Shown: positions 50,752 through 61,586, counted from the stretch's first letter. The stretch: 64,000 nt of DNA from Microbacterium sp. 4R-513 (GCF_011046485.1 NZ_CP049256.1:3162001-3226000), one strand, 5' to 3'. Translations and numbers: made by a program. Notes: a model not told the origin generated them from the sequence alone.

Positions 50752-53327
50752 CGCCGGACCTCCAGCGTCGTTCCCGCGATGAGCACGCGCGCGTCCTCGC
50801 GCTCCTCAGCGGTCGCGGGTCGAGGCTGGCCGCGCTCGACCGTGTAGGCGAGCGAAGGGTCGGGGGTCTTCGGCGCGTTCACGAAAGAGGCGAAGCGGCG
50901 GAGCTTCTCGGGGTCTTCGAGCGTCGCCTTCCACTCGTCCTCGTACGAGCCGATGTGGGAGGCCATCGCCGCATCGAGGTCGGCGCACAGGCCCAGGCTG
51001 TCCTCGAAGATGACGGCGCGCAGACCCTCGATCCCGCCCTCGAGGTCTTCGAACCATGGCGCCGTGCGCTGCAGGCGATCGGCCGTGAAGATGTAGTACA
51101 TCAGGAACCGGTCGATCGCGGTGAGCAGCTCGGCGTCGCTCAGCCCTTCGGCGAGCAGCACGGCATGGCGCGGCGTGAACCCGCCGTTGCCGCCGACGTA
51201 CATGTTCCACCCGGCCTCGGTCGCGATGACGCCGACGTCCTTGCCGCGCGCCTCGGCGCACTCGCGCGCGCAGCCCGAGACGCCGAGCTTGAGCTTGTGC
51301 GGCGACCGCAGCCCGCGGTAGCGCAGTTCGAGCTGGACGGCCATGCCGACGGAGTCCTGCACGCCGTAGCGGCACCACGTCGAGCCGACGCACGATTTCA
51401 CGGTCCGGAGCGACTTGCCATAGGCATGGCCCGACTCGAACCCCGCGTCGACGAGGCGCTTCCAGATGTCGGGCAGCTGCTCGAGGCGCGCCCCGAACAG
51501 GTCGATCCGCTGGCCGCCCGTGATCTTCGTGTAGAGGTTGAAGTCCTTCGCGACCTGGCCGATGACGAGGAGCCCCTCGGGAGTGATCTCCCCGCCGGGG
51601 ATGCGCGGCACGACGGAGTAGCTGCCGTCCTTCTGCAGGTTGGCCATGACATGGTCGTTGGTGTCCTGCAGGGCCGCGTTCTCGCCGTCGAGCACATGCG
51701 TGCCGGTGAGCGTCGCGAGGATGCTCGCGAGCGCGGGCTTGCAGATGTCGCAGCCCCGGCCGACGCCGAACCGGTCGATGACGGCGCTGAAGGTGCGAAG
51801 GCCCGAGACGCGGACCGCGTCGAAGAGCTGCCGCCGCGACATGTCGAAGTGCTCGCACAGCGCGTTGCTGGGCGCCGCCCCGGACTTCGCGAGCTCGGTC
51901 CCGACGATCTTCTTGATCATCATGACGCACGACCCGCACGCCGCTCCGGCCTTCGTGCACGACTTGATGCCCGCGACATCCGTGCAGCCCTCCTCGTGGA
52001 CGGAGTGGCGGATCGTGCCGGCGGTCACGCTGTTGCACGAGCACACGAGCGCCTCGTCGGGGAGCTCGGCGGTCGGCGAAGCGACGCCGCCCTCGGGCAT
52101 GAGGTACGCGGCCGGGTCGCCCCCCAGCGCGCCGCCGACGAGCGGCCGCAGGGATCCGTACGCCGACGCGTCGCCCACGAGGATGCCGCCGAGGAGCGTC
52201 TTCGCGTCGTCCGAGAGCACGAGCTTCTTGTAGACGCCGGCCACGGGGTCGGCATACACGACATCCAGTGCACCCGGCGTCTCGGCGAAAGCGTCGCCGA
52301 AGCTCGCCACGTCGACTCCCGAGAGCTTGAGCTTCGTCGAGAGGTCGTAGCCGGGGAAGGATGCCTCGCCCCCGAGCAGCCTCGTCGCGGCGACCTCCGC
52401 CATCGCGTAGCCGGGCGCGACGAGCCCGACGCACAGGCCGTCGAAGTTCGCGACCTCGCCTATCGCGAGGATCGCGGGGTCCGAGGTCTGGCATCCGGCG
52501 TCGATGAGCACGCCGCCGCGGGGGTGGACGTCGAGCGCCGCCTCGCGGGCGAGCTCGTCGCGGGGGCGCACGCCGACGGTGAACACGACGACGTCGGCAG
52601 CCTCGTACGAGCCGTCGCGGAACTCGAGCGCGACGACCCTGCCGGAGCGATCGGCGTCGAGGCGCGTCGTGATGGACTCCGTCTTCACCGTGATGCCGCG
52701 GGACTCGATGAGGCGGCGGAGCGCATTGCCGCCGGGGAGGTCGAGCTGCGCGGACATGAGCCGGTCCGACGACTGCACGACGGTGCACGCGACGTCGAGG
52801 CCCTGAAGGGCGCCGGCTGCCTCGAGGCCCAGGAGCCCGCCCCCGATGACCATGCCCGTGAGCGGCCGGCCGAGCTCGCGCGAGCGGGACTCGACGTAGG
52901 ACCGCAGGCGCTCGACGTCGTCGAGGGTGCGGTAGACGAAGCATCCGTCGTGCCCGAAGCCGTCCACCGCGAGGCGAGCAGCATAGGAGCCCGTCGCGAG
53001 CACGAGGTGGTCGTAGGCGACGACGCGCCCGCTCGCCGTCGTCACCCGGCGGGCGCTCCGGTCGATGCGCACGACGGCGTCGCCGGCCACGAACGAGACG
53101 CGCTCGTCGTCGAGCACGCTCCGCTCGAGGCTCAGGTCGTCGGGCGAGGCGCCGGCGAAGAAGCTCGTGAGCCCCACGCGGTCGTACGGATGCCGCGGCT
53201 CCTCGCCGAGAAGCGTGACCCGCCAGGACTCGTCTCCGCGGCTCAGCAGACTGTCGACGAAGCGGTGGGCCACCATGCCCGCGCCCACCACGACGACGTG
53301 CGCGCCGGGTGCCGCGGTGGAGCTCAT
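50748..53327 (-). CDS. nirB: Nitrite reductase (NADH) large subunit
   Basis: NirB passes six electrons from NADH to nitrite, giving ammonium. The 859-residue protein has an FAD domain (VVVVGAGMVAHRFVDSL) and an NADH domain (VIGGGLLGLEAAGAL). A [2Fe-2S] BFD-like domain follows (CSCNSVTAGTI to CTKAGAACGSC), then the nitrite/sulfite reductase half. This half has the siroheme-[4Fe-4S] ligands CVGSTWC and GCARECAEA near residues 645 and 690. ATG 53327 (SSTAAPGAHVVVVGAG) is preferred because a TACCGT -10 hexamer sits 6 bases before it and the frame upstream has no similarity. A four-site GlnR-like box is centred 42 bp upstream. Confidence 0.95.
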   Translation of the reverse strand: MSSTAAPGAHVVVVGAGMVAHRFVDSLLSRGDESWRVTLLGEEPRHPYDRVGLTSFFAGASPDDLSLERSVLDDERVSFVAGDAVVRIDRSARRVTTASGRVVAYDHLVLATGSYAARLAVDGFGHDGCFVYRTLDDVERLRSYVESRSRELGRPLTGMVIGGGLLGLEAAGALQGLDVACTVVQSSDRLMSAQLDLPGGNALRRLIESRGITVKTESITTRLDADRSGRVVALEFRDGSYEAADVVVFTVGVRPRDELAREAALDVHPRGGVLIDAGCQTSDPAILAIGEVANFDGLCVGLVAPGYAMAEVAATRLLGGEASFPGYDLSTKLKLSGVDVASFGDAFAETPGALDVVYADPVAGVYKKLVLSDDAKTLLGGILVGDASAYGSLRPLVGGALGGDPAAYLMPEGGVASPTAELPDEALVCSCNSVTAGTIRHSVHEEGCTDVAGIKSCTKAGAACGSCVMMIKKIVGTELAKSGAAPSNALCEHFDMSRRQLFDAVRVSGLRTFSAVIDRFGVGRGCDICKPALASILATLTGTHVLDGENAALQDTNDHVMANLQKDGSYSVVPRIPGGEITPEGLLVIGQVAKDFNLYTKITGGQRIDLFGARLEQLPDIWKRLVDAGFESGHAYGKSLRTVKSCVGSTWCRYGVQDSVGMAVQLELRYRGLRSPHKLKLGVSGCARECAEARGKDVGVIATEAGWNMYVGGNGGFTPRHAVLLAEGLSDAELLTAIDRFLMYYIFTADRLQRTAPWFEDLEGGIEGLRAVIFEDSLGLCADLDAAMASHIGSYEDEWKATLEDPEKLRRFASFVNAPKTPDPSLAYTVERGQPRPATAEEREDARVLIAGTTLEVRR

Positions 53328-53333
53328 GGCGTC

Positions 53334-53339
53334 ACGGTA
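53334..53339 (-). promoter_or_regulatory. -10 element for leaderless nirB
   Basis: On the minus strand TACCGT ends 6 bases before the nirB ATG. The GlnR-like box begins 11 bp further upstream, overlapping where a -35 element would be, as expected for an activator site. Confidence 0.5.
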
Positions 53340-53349
53340 CGCGGGAGAT

Positions 53350-53387
53350 GTTGCGGCTCGGTCAGCGCCATGTTTCCGGCTCTTGAC
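53350..53387 (-). promoter_or_regulatory. Four-site GlnR-like box upstream of nirBD-cysG-nnaR-cbiX
   Basis: Read on the minus strand from 53387: GTCAA, 6 bp, GAAAC, 6 bp, CTGAC, 6 bp, GCAAC. All four half-sites are 11 bp apart. This matches the double gTnAC-n6-GaAAC consensus of actinobacterial GlnR better than the other boxes in the window. Confidence 0.7.
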
Positions 53388-53662
53388 GTCCTCTGCCGTG
53401 TCCCGGCGGGCTTCTCGGGATGTTGCCTCGCTCATGGCGCCTCCGATTCGACGGGTGGTGCGGGTGCCCGCCACGTTAGGAGCGCGGTGTTTCACCGTGC
53501 GGCGGCGTTCGATTACCCCGAGCGAACGTTTCCCTCACTCCGCCCCTGAAGCCGAAGTGAGATCGCGCCCGAGGCGCCCCCGATGGAGCACAATTCGTAG
53601 GAGGTCCTCGAGCAGGGCCCGGTCGTCCCGCGGAAGCGGGCAGAAGCCTCAAGGAGTGCCGC

Positions 53663-55093
53663 ATGCGTCGCGTGAAGATCGTCGCCACCCTCGGTCCCGC
53701 CACGGCCGACTATGAGACCGTCGAAGAGCTCGTCCGGGCGGGGCTCGACGTCGCGCGCCTGAACCTGAACCACGGCGACCACGGCCTCCACGAGGCGTCG
53801 TATGCGAACGTCCGTCGTGCGAGCGAGTCGACCGGACGAGCAGTCGGTGTCATGGTCGATCTGCAGGGCCCGAAGGTGCGGCTCGCCCGCGTCGCGGACG
53901 GCCCGCAGCTGCTCGAACCCGGCGACGTCCTCACGATCACGACGGACGACGTGCCGGGATCGAGGGAACTGGTCTCCACGACGTACGCGGCGCTCCCCGA
54001 GATCGTGTCCGAGGGCGACACGATCTTCGTCGACGACGGCCGGGTGCGGCTGCGCGTCCTCGCGAGCGACGGCACCCGCGTGCGCACCGAGGTGGTCGTG
54101 GGCGGCCGCATCTCGGACAACCAGGGCATGAACCTGCCCGACATCGCGGTGGACGTCCCGGCTCTCACTGCCAAGGACGAAGCCGACCTCCGCTGGGCTC
54201 TGAACCTCGGCGCGGACCTGGTCGCGATCCCCTTCGTGCGCGGCCCGAAGGACGTGCAGCGCGCTCAGGTCATCATGGCCGAGGAGGGCCGCCGCATCCC
54301 GATCATCGCGAAGATCGAGCGACCCGAGGCGGTCGAGCATCTGCAGGAGATCATCGACGCCTTCGACGCCGTCATGGTGGCGCGCGGCGACCTGGGCCTC
54401 GAGCTCCCGCTCGAGTCCGTGCCGATCGTGCAGAAGCACGCCATCGAGCTCGCCCGACGGTGGGCGAAGCCCGTGATCGTGGCGACGCAGATGCTCGAGT
54501 CAATGATCGACAATCCGGTGCCCACGCGGGCTGAGACGAGTGACGTCGCCAACGCCGTCATCGACGGCGCCGACGCCTTGATGCTCTCGGGCGAGACGAG
54601 CGTCGGGACGCATCCCGTCACCGTGGTCGAGACGATGGCCCGCATCATCCAGTCGACCGAGGAGCACGGCCTCGAGCGCATCCCTCGCCTCGGCACCAAG
54701 CCGCGCACGCAGGGCGGCGCCATGACGCTGGCGGCGTCGAGCATCGCCGACTTCGTCGGCGCCAAGTACGTGTGCGTCTTCAGCCAGTCCGGTGATTCGG
54801 CCAGACGGATGTCGCGGCTCCGCGACCGCGTGCCGATCATCGCGTTCACCGACCTGGCGTCGACCCGCTCGCGCAACGCGCTCCTGTGGGGCGTCGACAC
54901 GTTCCTCGTCGAGCGCGCCGACACCACAGACGCCCTCATGTCGGTGCTCGACGACACGCTCCTGTCCGAGGGCCTCGCCAGCAAGGGGGAGCGGGTCGTC
55001 GTCACGGCGGGCGCGCCTCCGGGGATCGCCGGATCGACGAACAACGTCCGCGTGCACATCGTCGGCACGGGCGGCACGGAGGTGCTGTCCTGA
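53663..55093 (+). CDS. pyk: Pyruvate kinase
   Basis: Pyruvate kinase makes pyruvate and ATP from phosphoenolpyruvate in glycolysis. The 476-residue protein starts MRRVKIVATLGPATADYETV and has ARLNLNHGDHGLHEASY, DLQGPKVRL and the active-site signature IPIIAKIERPEAVEHLQEI with its lysine. MVARGDLGLELPLESVPIVQK, the metal-binding MLSGETSVGTHPVTVVETM and a C-terminal regulatory domain complete it. ATG 53663 has AAGGAG 6 bases upstream. In most proteins the motif reads RxNxSHG; here it is LNLNHGDHG, a known actinobacterial variant as far as I recall. It appears to be monocistronic. Confidence 0.95.
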   Translation: MRRVKIVATLGPATADYETVEELVRAGLDVARLNLNHGDHGLHEASYANVRRASESTGRAVGVMVDLQGPKVRLARVADGPQLLEPGDVLTITTDDVPGSRELVSTTYAALPEIVSEGDTIFVDDGRVRLRVLASDGTRVRTEVVVGGRISDNQGMNLPDIAVDVPALTAKDEADLRWALNLGADLVAIPFVRGPKDVQRAQVIMAEEGRRIPIIAKIERPEAVEHLQEIIDAFDAVMVARGDLGLELPLESVPIVQKHAIELARRWAKPVIVATQMLESMIDNPVPTRAETSDVANAVIDGADALMLSGETSVGTHPVTVVETMARIIQSTEEHGLERIPRLGTKPRTQGGAMTLAASSIADFVGAKYVCVFSQSGDSARRMSRLRDRVPIIAFTDLASTRSRNALLWGVDTFLVERADTTDALMSVLDDTLLSEGLASKGERVVVTAGAPPGIAGSTNNVRVHIVGTGGTEVLS

Positions 55094-55199
55094 CGCCGGG
55101 TCGCGGCATCCGTTCACATACGCGCCCGGCGCGGCGCAACCCCCGCGGTAGGGGTATCGGCCCTCGATAGGGTGGGAAACCATCCCAAGGAGGACCTCT

Positions 55200-57416
55200 G
55201 TGCAGGCTTGGCCCGGTTCCGCATATCCGCTCGGCGCGACGTACGACGGCAACGGCACGAACTTCGCTCTCTTCAGTGAGGGTGCGGAGCGTGTCGAACT
55301 CTGTCTGTTCGGTGATCGCGGGAAGGAGACCCGCGTCGACCTGATCGACGTCGACGCCTTCGTGTGGCACACGTATCTGCCCAACATCGGCCCGGGACAG
55401 CGCTACGGCTACCGCGTGCACGGCCCCTTCGACCCGAAGTCCGGACAGCGCTTCAATCCGAACAAGCTGCTGCTCGACCCGTACGCGAAGGCCGTCGAGG
55501 GTCAGGTGCAGTGGAACCAGTCGGTCTTCGGCTACAACTTCGGCAAGCCCGACTCGCGCAACGACGACGACTCGGCCTCGTCGATGATGAAGGGCGTCGT
55601 CGTGAACCCCTTCTTCGACTGGGGCGGCGACCGCCTGCCGAAGACGCCCTACTCCGAGACCTTCATCTACGAGGCGCACGTCAAGGGGCTCACGAAGCTC
55701 CACCCCGCCATCCCCGAGGAGATCCGCGGAACGTACAGCGCGATCGCGCACCCCGCGATCATCGAGCACCTCAAGAAGCTCGGTGTCACGGCGATCGAGC
55801 TCATGCCCGTGCACCAGTTCGTCAACGACTCGACGCTGCAGGAGAAGGGCCTCTCGAACTACTGGGGCTACAACACCATCGCCTTCCTCGCGCCGCAGAA
55901 CACGTACTCCGGCACGGGTGACCGCGGCCAGCAGGTGCAGGAGTTCAAGGGCATGGTCCGGGCCCTCCATACGGCCGGCATAGAGGTGATCCTCGACGTG
56001 GTCTACAACCACACGGCGGAGGGCAACCACATGGGGCCGACCCTCTCGATGCGGGGCATCGACAACGCCGCCTACTACCGCCTCGAAGACAAGGACAAGC
56101 GGTACTACACCGACTACACCGGTACGGGGAACAGCCTCAACGTCGGCAACCCGCACGCCCTGCAGCTCATCATGGACTCGCTGCGCTACTGGGTGCTCGA
56201 GATGCACGTGGACGGCTTCCGCTTCGACCTCGCCGCGACGCTCGCGCGCGAGTTCTACGACGTCGACCGCCTGGCGACCTTCTTCGAGCTCGTGCAGCAG
56301 GATCCGGTGGTCTCGCAGGTCAAGCTCATCGCCGAGCCGTGGGACATCGGTCCCGGCGGCTACCAGGTCGGCAACTTCCCCCCGCAGTGGACCGAGTGGA
56401 ACGGCAAGTACCGCGACACCGTCCGCGACTTCTGGCGGGGCGAGCCCGCCACGCTCGGCGAGTTCGCCTCACGGCTCACCGGATCGGCCGACCTGTACGA
56501 GCACTCGGGTCGCCGGCCCGTGGCATCCGTCAACTTCGTCACCGCGCATGACGGCTTCACGCTGCGCGACCTCGTGTCGTACAACGAGAAGCACAACGAG
56601 GCCAACGGCGAAGACAACAACGACGGCGAATCGCACAACCGCTCGTACAACAACGGTGCCGAGGGGCCGACGGACGACCCCGAGATCCTGACCCTCCGGG
56701 CCCGCCAGCAGCGCAACTTCATCGCGACGCTCATGCTGTCGCAGGGCGTGCCGATGCTCCTGCACGGCGACGAGCTCGGGCGCACGCAGCAGGGCAACAA
56801 CAACGGCTACGCGCAGGACAACGAGATCACGTGGCTGAACTGGGAGACGGCGGATCAGCCGCTGATCGAGTTCGCCGCCGCACTCGCGAAGATCCGGCAC
56901 GATCACCCGACCTTCCGCCGTCAGCGATTCTTCAACGGTCGTCCGATCCGCCGCGAGGCCGGTGCGCCGGTGCCCGACATCGTGTGGGGCCGCCCCGACG
57001 GGTCGCAGATGCAGCCCGAGGACTGGGAGTCGGGCTTCGGACGGGCGATCAGCGTGTTCCTCAACGGCAAGGGGATCCGCGAGCGCGATCGCCGGGGCCA
57101 GCCGATCACCGACTCCCACTTCATCGTGCTCCTCAACGCCGGCGACGATCCCGTCGACTTCCACATCCCCGAGGTGGACTTCAGTCCCACGTGGGACCTC
57201 ATCGTCGATACGGCGGGCGAGCAGGCCGGCTTCGACCCCCTCCCGCCCGGAGCGGTGATCACCGTGCAGCCGAAGGCGCTCATGCTGCTGCGGGAGCACA
57301 TCGCGCCCGAGATCGAGACCGACCACTCTGTGGCGGCATCCGTCGCGGCCACGGTCGCGGCAGCCACCGCTGACGAAGTGCCGGGTGCGGCGCCGAGGCT
57401 CGAGGTCAAGAGGTAG
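55200..57416 (+). CDS. glgX: Glycogen debranching enzyme GlgX
   Basis: GlgX hydrolyses alpha-1,6 branches of glycogen. The 738-residue protein has an N-terminal CBM48 (YPLGATYDGNGTNFALFSEGAE). A GH13 barrel follows: VILDVVYNHTAEG, the nucleophile Asp in MHVDGFRFDLAATLAR, the acid Glu in KLIAEPWDIGPGGYQVGNFP, and NFVTAHDGFTLRDLVSY. The C-terminal domain ends in an Ala/Val-rich tail (about 700-730). GTG 55200 is preceded by AAGGAGG 7 bases upstream, with a TAGGGT -10-like hexamer at 55168-55173. It heads glgX-treY-treZ, so debranched glucan is passed to trehalose synthesis. Confidence 0.94.
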   Translation: MQAWPGSAYPLGATYDGNGTNFALFSEGAERVELCLFGDRGKETRVDLIDVDAFVWHTYLPNIGPGQRYGYRVHGPFDPKSGQRFNPNKLLLDPYAKAVEGQVQWNQSVFGYNFGKPDSRNDDDSASSMMKGVVVNPFFDWGGDRLPKTPYSETFIYEAHVKGLTKLHPAIPEEIRGTYSAIAHPAIIEHLKKLGVTAIELMPVHQFVNDSTLQEKGLSNYWGYNTIAFLAPQNTYSGTGDRGQQVQEFKGMVRALHTAGIEVILDVVYNHTAEGNHMGPTLSMRGIDNAAYYRLEDKDKRYYTDYTGTGNSLNVGNPHALQLIMDSLRYWVLEMHVDGFRFDLAATLAREFYDVDRLATFFELVQQDPVVSQVKLIAEPWDIGPGGYQVGNFPPQWTEWNGKYRDTVRDFWRGEPATLGEFASRLTGSADLYEHSGRRPVASVNFVTAHDGFTLRDLVSYNEKHNEANGEDNNDGESHNRSYNNGAEGPTDDPEILTLRARQQRNFIATLMLSQGVPMLLHGDELGRTQQGNNNGYAQDNEITWLNWETADQPLIEFAAALAKIRHDHPTFRRQRFFNGRPIRREAGAPVPDIVWGRPDGSQMQPEDWESGFGRAISVFLNGKGIRERDRRGQPITDSHFIVLLNAGDDPVDFHIPEVDFSPTWDLIVDTAGEQAGFDPLPPGAVITVQPKALMLLREHIAPEIETDHSVAASVAATVAAATADEVPGAAPRLEVKR

Positions 57417-57421
57417 CCGGC

Positions 57422-59800
57422 ATGCATCCTTCGTCGACGTACCGCCTGCAGATCCGGAAGGCATTCGACCTGGATGCCGCGGCCGAGGTGACGAGCTATC
57501 TCCGCGACCTCGGCGTCGGCTGGGCATACCTCTCGCCGCTCCTGGAGGCGACCGAGGGCTCAGACCACGGCTACGACGTCGTCGATCCGACCCGCGTCGA
57601 CCCCGCCCGCGGCGGCCCCGAAGGCCTCGACCGGTTCGTCCGCGCCGCGCGCGAAGCCGGGCTCGGCATCCTCGTCGACATCGTCCCCAACCACATGGGC
57701 ATCTCCGACCCGGCGGCGAATCCGTGGTGGTGGGACGTCCTCCTCCGCGGGCGGGACTCCCGCTACGCCGAGGCCTTCGATATCGACTGGGAGTACGGCG
57801 ACGGCCGCGTCCGCGTGCCGATCCTCGGCTCCGACATCGACGAGGTGCTCGAGGCGGGGGAGCTGACCGCTGATCCGCAGCCCGGTCCGAAGACCCCGCA
57901 CGGCGCGCTGCGCTATTTCGACCACGTGCTGCCGCTGGCCGAGGGGACGACTCCCGATGGCCCGACGACGGATGCCTCGGCCCTCCGCGGCATCCTCTCC
58001 CGCCAGCACTGGGAGCTCACGTTCTGGCGACGCGAGGCCGCCGAACTGAACTACCGGCGCTTCTTCGCGGTGACGACGCTCGCCGGCGTGCGGGTCGAGG
58101 TGCCGTGGGTCTTCGACGAGACCCACGCCGAGATCCTGCGGTGGGTGCACGAGGGGCTCGTCGACGGGCTGCGGGTCGATCACCCCGACGGGCTGCGCGA
58201 CCCGGGCGGATACCTCGACCGCCTCGCCGAAGCGACCGACGGCACCTACGTGCTCGTAGAGAAGATCCTCGAGCACAGCGGCACCGATCACCCCGAGGCG
58301 CTGCCCGCCTGGTGGGAGACCGACGGCACGACCGGGTACGACGCGATGGCCGAGATCGACCGGGTGCTCATCGACCCGGCGGGGGAGCAGGCGCTCGACG
58401 ACCTCGACGCGCGACTGCGCGCCGAGAGCGGCCTCACTCCGCCGGTCCCGTACGCCGACGTGATCCACGGCACGAAGCGCATGATCGCCGACACGATCCA
58501 GCAGTCCGAGATCCGCCGTCTCGTCCGCTGCCTCCCCGAGCCGGTCGAGCGGGCTGACGACGCGCTCGGCGAGCTCCTCGCCTGCTTCCCGGTCTACCGC
58601 TCCTACCTCCCTGCGGGGCGGGAGAATCTCGACGCGGCGGCGGCAGAGGCATCCACTCGCCGTCCGGACCTCGCCGACGCGATCGACCGGCTCGTCGCGC
58701 TCCTCGCCGACCCGTCGCTCGAGGTCGCCCAGCGCTTCCAGCAGACCACCGGGCCCGTCATGGCGAAGGGCGTCGAAGACACGGCGTTCTACCGGCAGAC
58801 GCGACTCGGCACGCTGACTGAGGTCGGCGGCGATCCCGGCGTGTTCTCGCTCTCGACCGATGGCCTGCACCGCGCGTTCGCCGGGCGTCAGGCCGGCTGG
58901 CCGCGCAGCATGACGTCGCTGTCGACGCACGACACCAAGCGGGGCGAAGACGTCCGCGCGCGGCTCTCGGTGCTCTCCGAGGTGCCGGACCGGTGGTCGG
59001 AGGCGCTCGGACGACTCCGCGGCATCGCGTCGACCGGTCACGGCCCGTTTGACAGCCTCCTCTGGCAGGCGATCGTCGGTGCGTGGCCCGCGACGCCCGA
59101 ACGGCTGCACGCGTACGCCGAGAAGGCCGCTCGCGAGGCGGCCGAGGCCACGGGGTGGTGGGATCCGGATCCCACGTTCGAGGAGCGCATGCACGACCTC
59201 GTCGACGCGGCGTTCGGCCGTGCCGTCGGAATGGTCAACGACCTCGTGCGCGAGATCCGGCCCTTCGGATGGTCGAACTCGCTCAGCGCGAAGCTGCTGC
59301 AGCTCGCCGGACCGGGCGTGCCCGACGTGTATCAGGGCTCCGAGCTCTGGGAGACGTCGCTCGTCGACCCCGACAACCGCCGGGCCGTCGACTTCGCCGC
59401 CCGCCAGGCGATGCTCGCGGAGCTCGACGCCGGGGTGCCGCTCGGCGAGCTCCCTCCCGTCGACAAGACCGGTGCGGCCAAGCTGCTCGTGACGTCACGG
59501 GCCTTGCGCCTGCGGCGCGACCGTCCCGACCTCTTCACGCGGTACACGCCGATGACGGTCGTGGGAGAGGCGTCCGCGCACGCGATCGCCTATGACCGCG
59601 GAGGAGCGGTCGCGATCGCGACCCGCCTTCCCGTCGGCCTCGACCGCCGTGAGGGATGGGGCGACACGGCGCTCCTCCGCCATTCGGGCCCGACGGTCGA
59701 CGTCATCACCGGACGCCGGTTCGAGGCATCCGTCGTCCCCCTCGCCGAACTGCTGTCGCACTATCCCGTGGCGCTTCTGGCACTCGAGGAGGAATCGTGA
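57422..59800 (+). CDS. treY: Maltooligosyl trehalose synthase
   Basis: TreY turns the reducing-end bond of maltodextrins into an alpha,alpha-1,1 linkage. The 792-residue GH13 protein begins [21 protein letters not shown] and contains [32 protein letters not shown], the nucleophile region [17 protein letters not shown], the acid Glu in YVLVEKILE, and [24 protein letters not shown]. It starts 5 bp after glgX, and its stop overlaps treZ by 4 bp (GTGA). Length is a little above average. Confidence 0.95.
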   Translation: MHPSSTYRLQIRKAFDLDAAAEVTSYLRDLGVGWAYLSPLLEATEGSDHGYDVVDPTRVDPARGGPEGLDRFVRAAREAGLGILVDIVPNHMGISDPAANPWWWDVLLRGRDSRYAEAFDIDWEYGDGRVRVPILGSDIDEVLEAGELTADPQPGPKTPHGALRYFDHVLPLAEGTTPDGPTTDASALRGILSRQHWELTFWRREAAELNYRRFFAVTTLAGVRVEVPWVFDETHAEILRWVHEGLVDGLRVDHPDGLRDPGGYLDRLAEATDGTYVLVEKILEHSGTDHPEALPAWWETDGTTGYDAMAEIDRVLIDPAGEQALDDLDARLRAESGLTPPVPYADVIHGTKRMIADTIQQSEIRRLVRCLPEPVERADDALGELLACFPVYRSYLPAGRENLDAAAAEASTRRPDLADAIDRLVALLADPSLEVAQRFQQTTGPVMAKGVEDTAFYRQTRLGTLTEVGGDPGVFSLSTDGLHRAFAGRQAGWPRSMTSLSTHDTKRGEDVRARLSVLSEVPDRWSEALGRLRGIASTGHGPFDSLLWQAIVGAWPATPERLHAYAEKAAREAAEATGWWDPDPTFEERMHDLVDAAFGRAVGMVNDLVREIRPFGWSNSLSAKLLQLAGPGVPDVYQGSELWETSLVDPDNRRAVDFAARQAMLAELDAGVPLGELPPVDKTGAAKLLVTSRALRLRRDRPDLFTRYTPMTVVGEASAHAIAYDRGGAVAIATRLPVGLDRREGWGDTALLRHSGPTVDVITGRRFEASVVPLAELLSHYPVALLALEEES

Positions 59801-61530
59801 TCGAAGTCTGGGCCCCTCGAGCGCATCGCGTGCGGCTCCGCCGCGGAAGCGGGGGAGAGGATGTCGAGCTCCAGCGTCAGGAAGGCGGCTGGTGGCGCGC
59901 CGACGTCGAGCTCTTCGACGGCGACGAGTACGGCTTCGTGCTCGACGACTCCGACGCCGTCCGGCCCGACCCGCGCTCACGTCGCCAGCCGCGCGGCGTG
60001 CACGACCTGTCTGCGTACTTCGACCCCTCGGCGTTCGAGTGGACGGATGCCTCGTGGACCGGGCGCCAGCTCGCCGGGGGACTGATCTACGAGCTGCACC
60101 TCGGCACGTTCACGCCCGAGGGGACCCTCGATGGGGCGATCGGCAAACTCGATCATCTCGTCGAGCTCGGCGTCACCCACGTCGAGCTGCTCCCGGTCAA
60201 CGGCTTCAACGGGGTGTGGAACTGGGGCTACGACGGCGTGCTCTGGAACACCGTCCATGAGGCGTACGGTGGTCCGGCCGCCTATCAGCGCTTCGTGGAT
60301 GCCGCGCACGCCGCCGGGCTCGCCGTGTTGCAGGACGTCGTGCACAACCACCTCGGCCCGAGCGGCAACTACCTGCCCGAGTTCGGGCCGTATCTGCGCC
60401 AGGCGAGCCGCAACACGTGGGGATTGAGCGTCAACCTCGATGAGCCGGCCGTCCGGCGCCACATCCTCGACAGCGCGCTCATGTGGATGCGGGACTACCA
60501 CGTCGACGGTCTGCGGCTCGACGCCGTCCACGCCCTGAAGGACGACTCGCCGGTGCACATCCTGCAGGAGCTCGCCGAGGCATCCGACGCCCTCTCCGCC
60601 CATGTCCGGCGTCCGCTCACGCTCGTGGCTGAGTCGGATCTGAACGACCCGAAGCTGATCCTGCCGCGCGAGGCGGGCGGGTACGGGCTGACCGCGCAGT
60701 GGAGCGACGACTGGCATCACTCGGTCCACGTGGCCCTGACCGGCGAGACGACCGGCTACTACGAGGACTTCGCCGCCCTCGACGCGCTGCCGAAGACCTG
60801 GTCGCAGGGGTTCTTCCACGACGGCACGTATTCGTCGTTCCGGGGTCGAGACCATGGCCACCCGGTCCCGCACCAGGTGCCCGCATGGCGTCTCGTGACC
60901 TTCGCGCAGGACCACGACCAGATCGGCAACCGCGCCACGGGCGACCGGCTGAGCGCCACGCTGTCGTTCGAGCGGCTCGCCGTCGCCGCCGTGCTGACGC
61001 TCACGGCACCCGGCACGCCGATGCTCTTCATGGGCGAGGAGTGGGGCGCCTCGACGCCCTGGCAGTTCTTCACCTCCCACCCCGAGCCAGAGCTGGGCGA
61101 GGCCACCGCGAAGGGCCGCATCGAGGAGTTCTCCCGCATGGGGTGGGATCCGGCGACCGTGCCCGACCCGCAGAACCCCGCGACGTTCGAGCGCTCGAAG
61201 CTCCGGTGGGACGAGGCATCCGACGGCGACCACGCGCGGCTGCTCGCGCTCTACCGCTCGATCGCCCGGCTCCGTCGGGAGCGCCCCGAGCTGACGGATC
61301 CGTCGTTCGCCTCGCTGGGTGCGGAGGCGGTGGACGTGACCGGCGGGCGGGTCTTCCGCCTGCGACGCGGTGGCCTGCTCGTGCTGGTCAACCTCGGCGC
61401 CGAGCCCGTGAGGTTCGAGGGAACGGGCGAGATCCTGCTGGCGACGGATGCCGCCACCGCTGTCGTCGACGGAGCGCTCGTCCTTCCGCGCGACAGTGCC
61501 GCGGTTGTGGAGGCTCCTGCGGTGGGCTGA
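59797..61530 (+). CDS. treZ: Malto-oligosyltrehalose trehalohydrolase
   Basis: TreZ cleaves trehalose from the product of TreY. The 577-residue protein has a CBM48-like N-terminus ([14 protein letters not shown]) and a GH13 barrel: [16 protein letters not shown], the nucleophile in [17 protein letters not shown], the acid Glu in [14 protein letters not shown], and [17 protein letters not shown]. The signature [26 protein letters not shown] is TreZ-specific. GTG 59797 overlaps the treY stop. With glgX and treY it forms a self-contained route from glycogen to trehalose, useful in osmotic and desiccation stress. Confidence 0.95.
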   Translation: MIEVWAPRAHRVRLRRGSGGEDVELQRQEGGWWRADVELFDGDEYGFVLDDSDAVRPDPRSRRQPRGVHDLSAYFDPSAFEWTDASWTGRQLAGGLIYELHLGTFTPEGTLDGAIGKLDHLVELGVTHVELLPVNGFNGVWNWGYDGVLWNTVHEAYGGPAAYQRFVDAAHAAGLAVLQDVVHNHLGPSGNYLPEFGPYLRQASRNTWGLSVNLDEPAVRRHILDSALMWMRDYHVDGLRLDAVHALKDDSPVHILQELAEASDALSAHVRRPLTLVAESDLNDPKLILPREAGGYGLTAQWSDDWHHSVHVALTGETTGYYEDFAALDALPKTWSQGFFHDGTYSSFRGRDHGHPVPHQVPAWRLVTFAQDHDQIGNRATGDRLSATLSFERLAVAAVLTLTAPGTPMLFMGEEWGASTPWQFFTSHPEPELGEATAKGRIEEFSRMGWDPATVPDPQNPATFERSKLRWDEASDGDHARLLALYRSIARLRRERPELTDPSFASLGAEAVDVTGGRVFRLRRGGLLVLVNLGAEPVRFEGTGEILLATDAATAVVDGALVLPRDSAAVVEAPAVG

Positions 61531-61586
61531 TCCCCGTCAGGCGGCACCGGTCAGGCGACGCCAGTCGGGCGAGACCTCGCGGTCGG

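Larger units (their letters stand above)
53328..53662. other. 335-bp divergent intergenic region between nirB and pyk
   Basis: It holds the nirB -10 element (53334-53339) and the GlnR-like box (53350-53387). On the pyk side there is an AAGGAG Shine-Dalgarno site (53651-53656) but no -35/-10 pair that I can name with confidence. A plus-strand CGCGGAAGCGGG stretch near 53630 could fold. No small gene is evident. Confidence 0.6.

Noticed and set aside
50955..53549. A plus-strand open frame of 864 codons opposite nirB
   Set aside because: nirB has all cofactor motifs in order on the minus strand. The plus frame is a low-complexity shadow without ribosome site.
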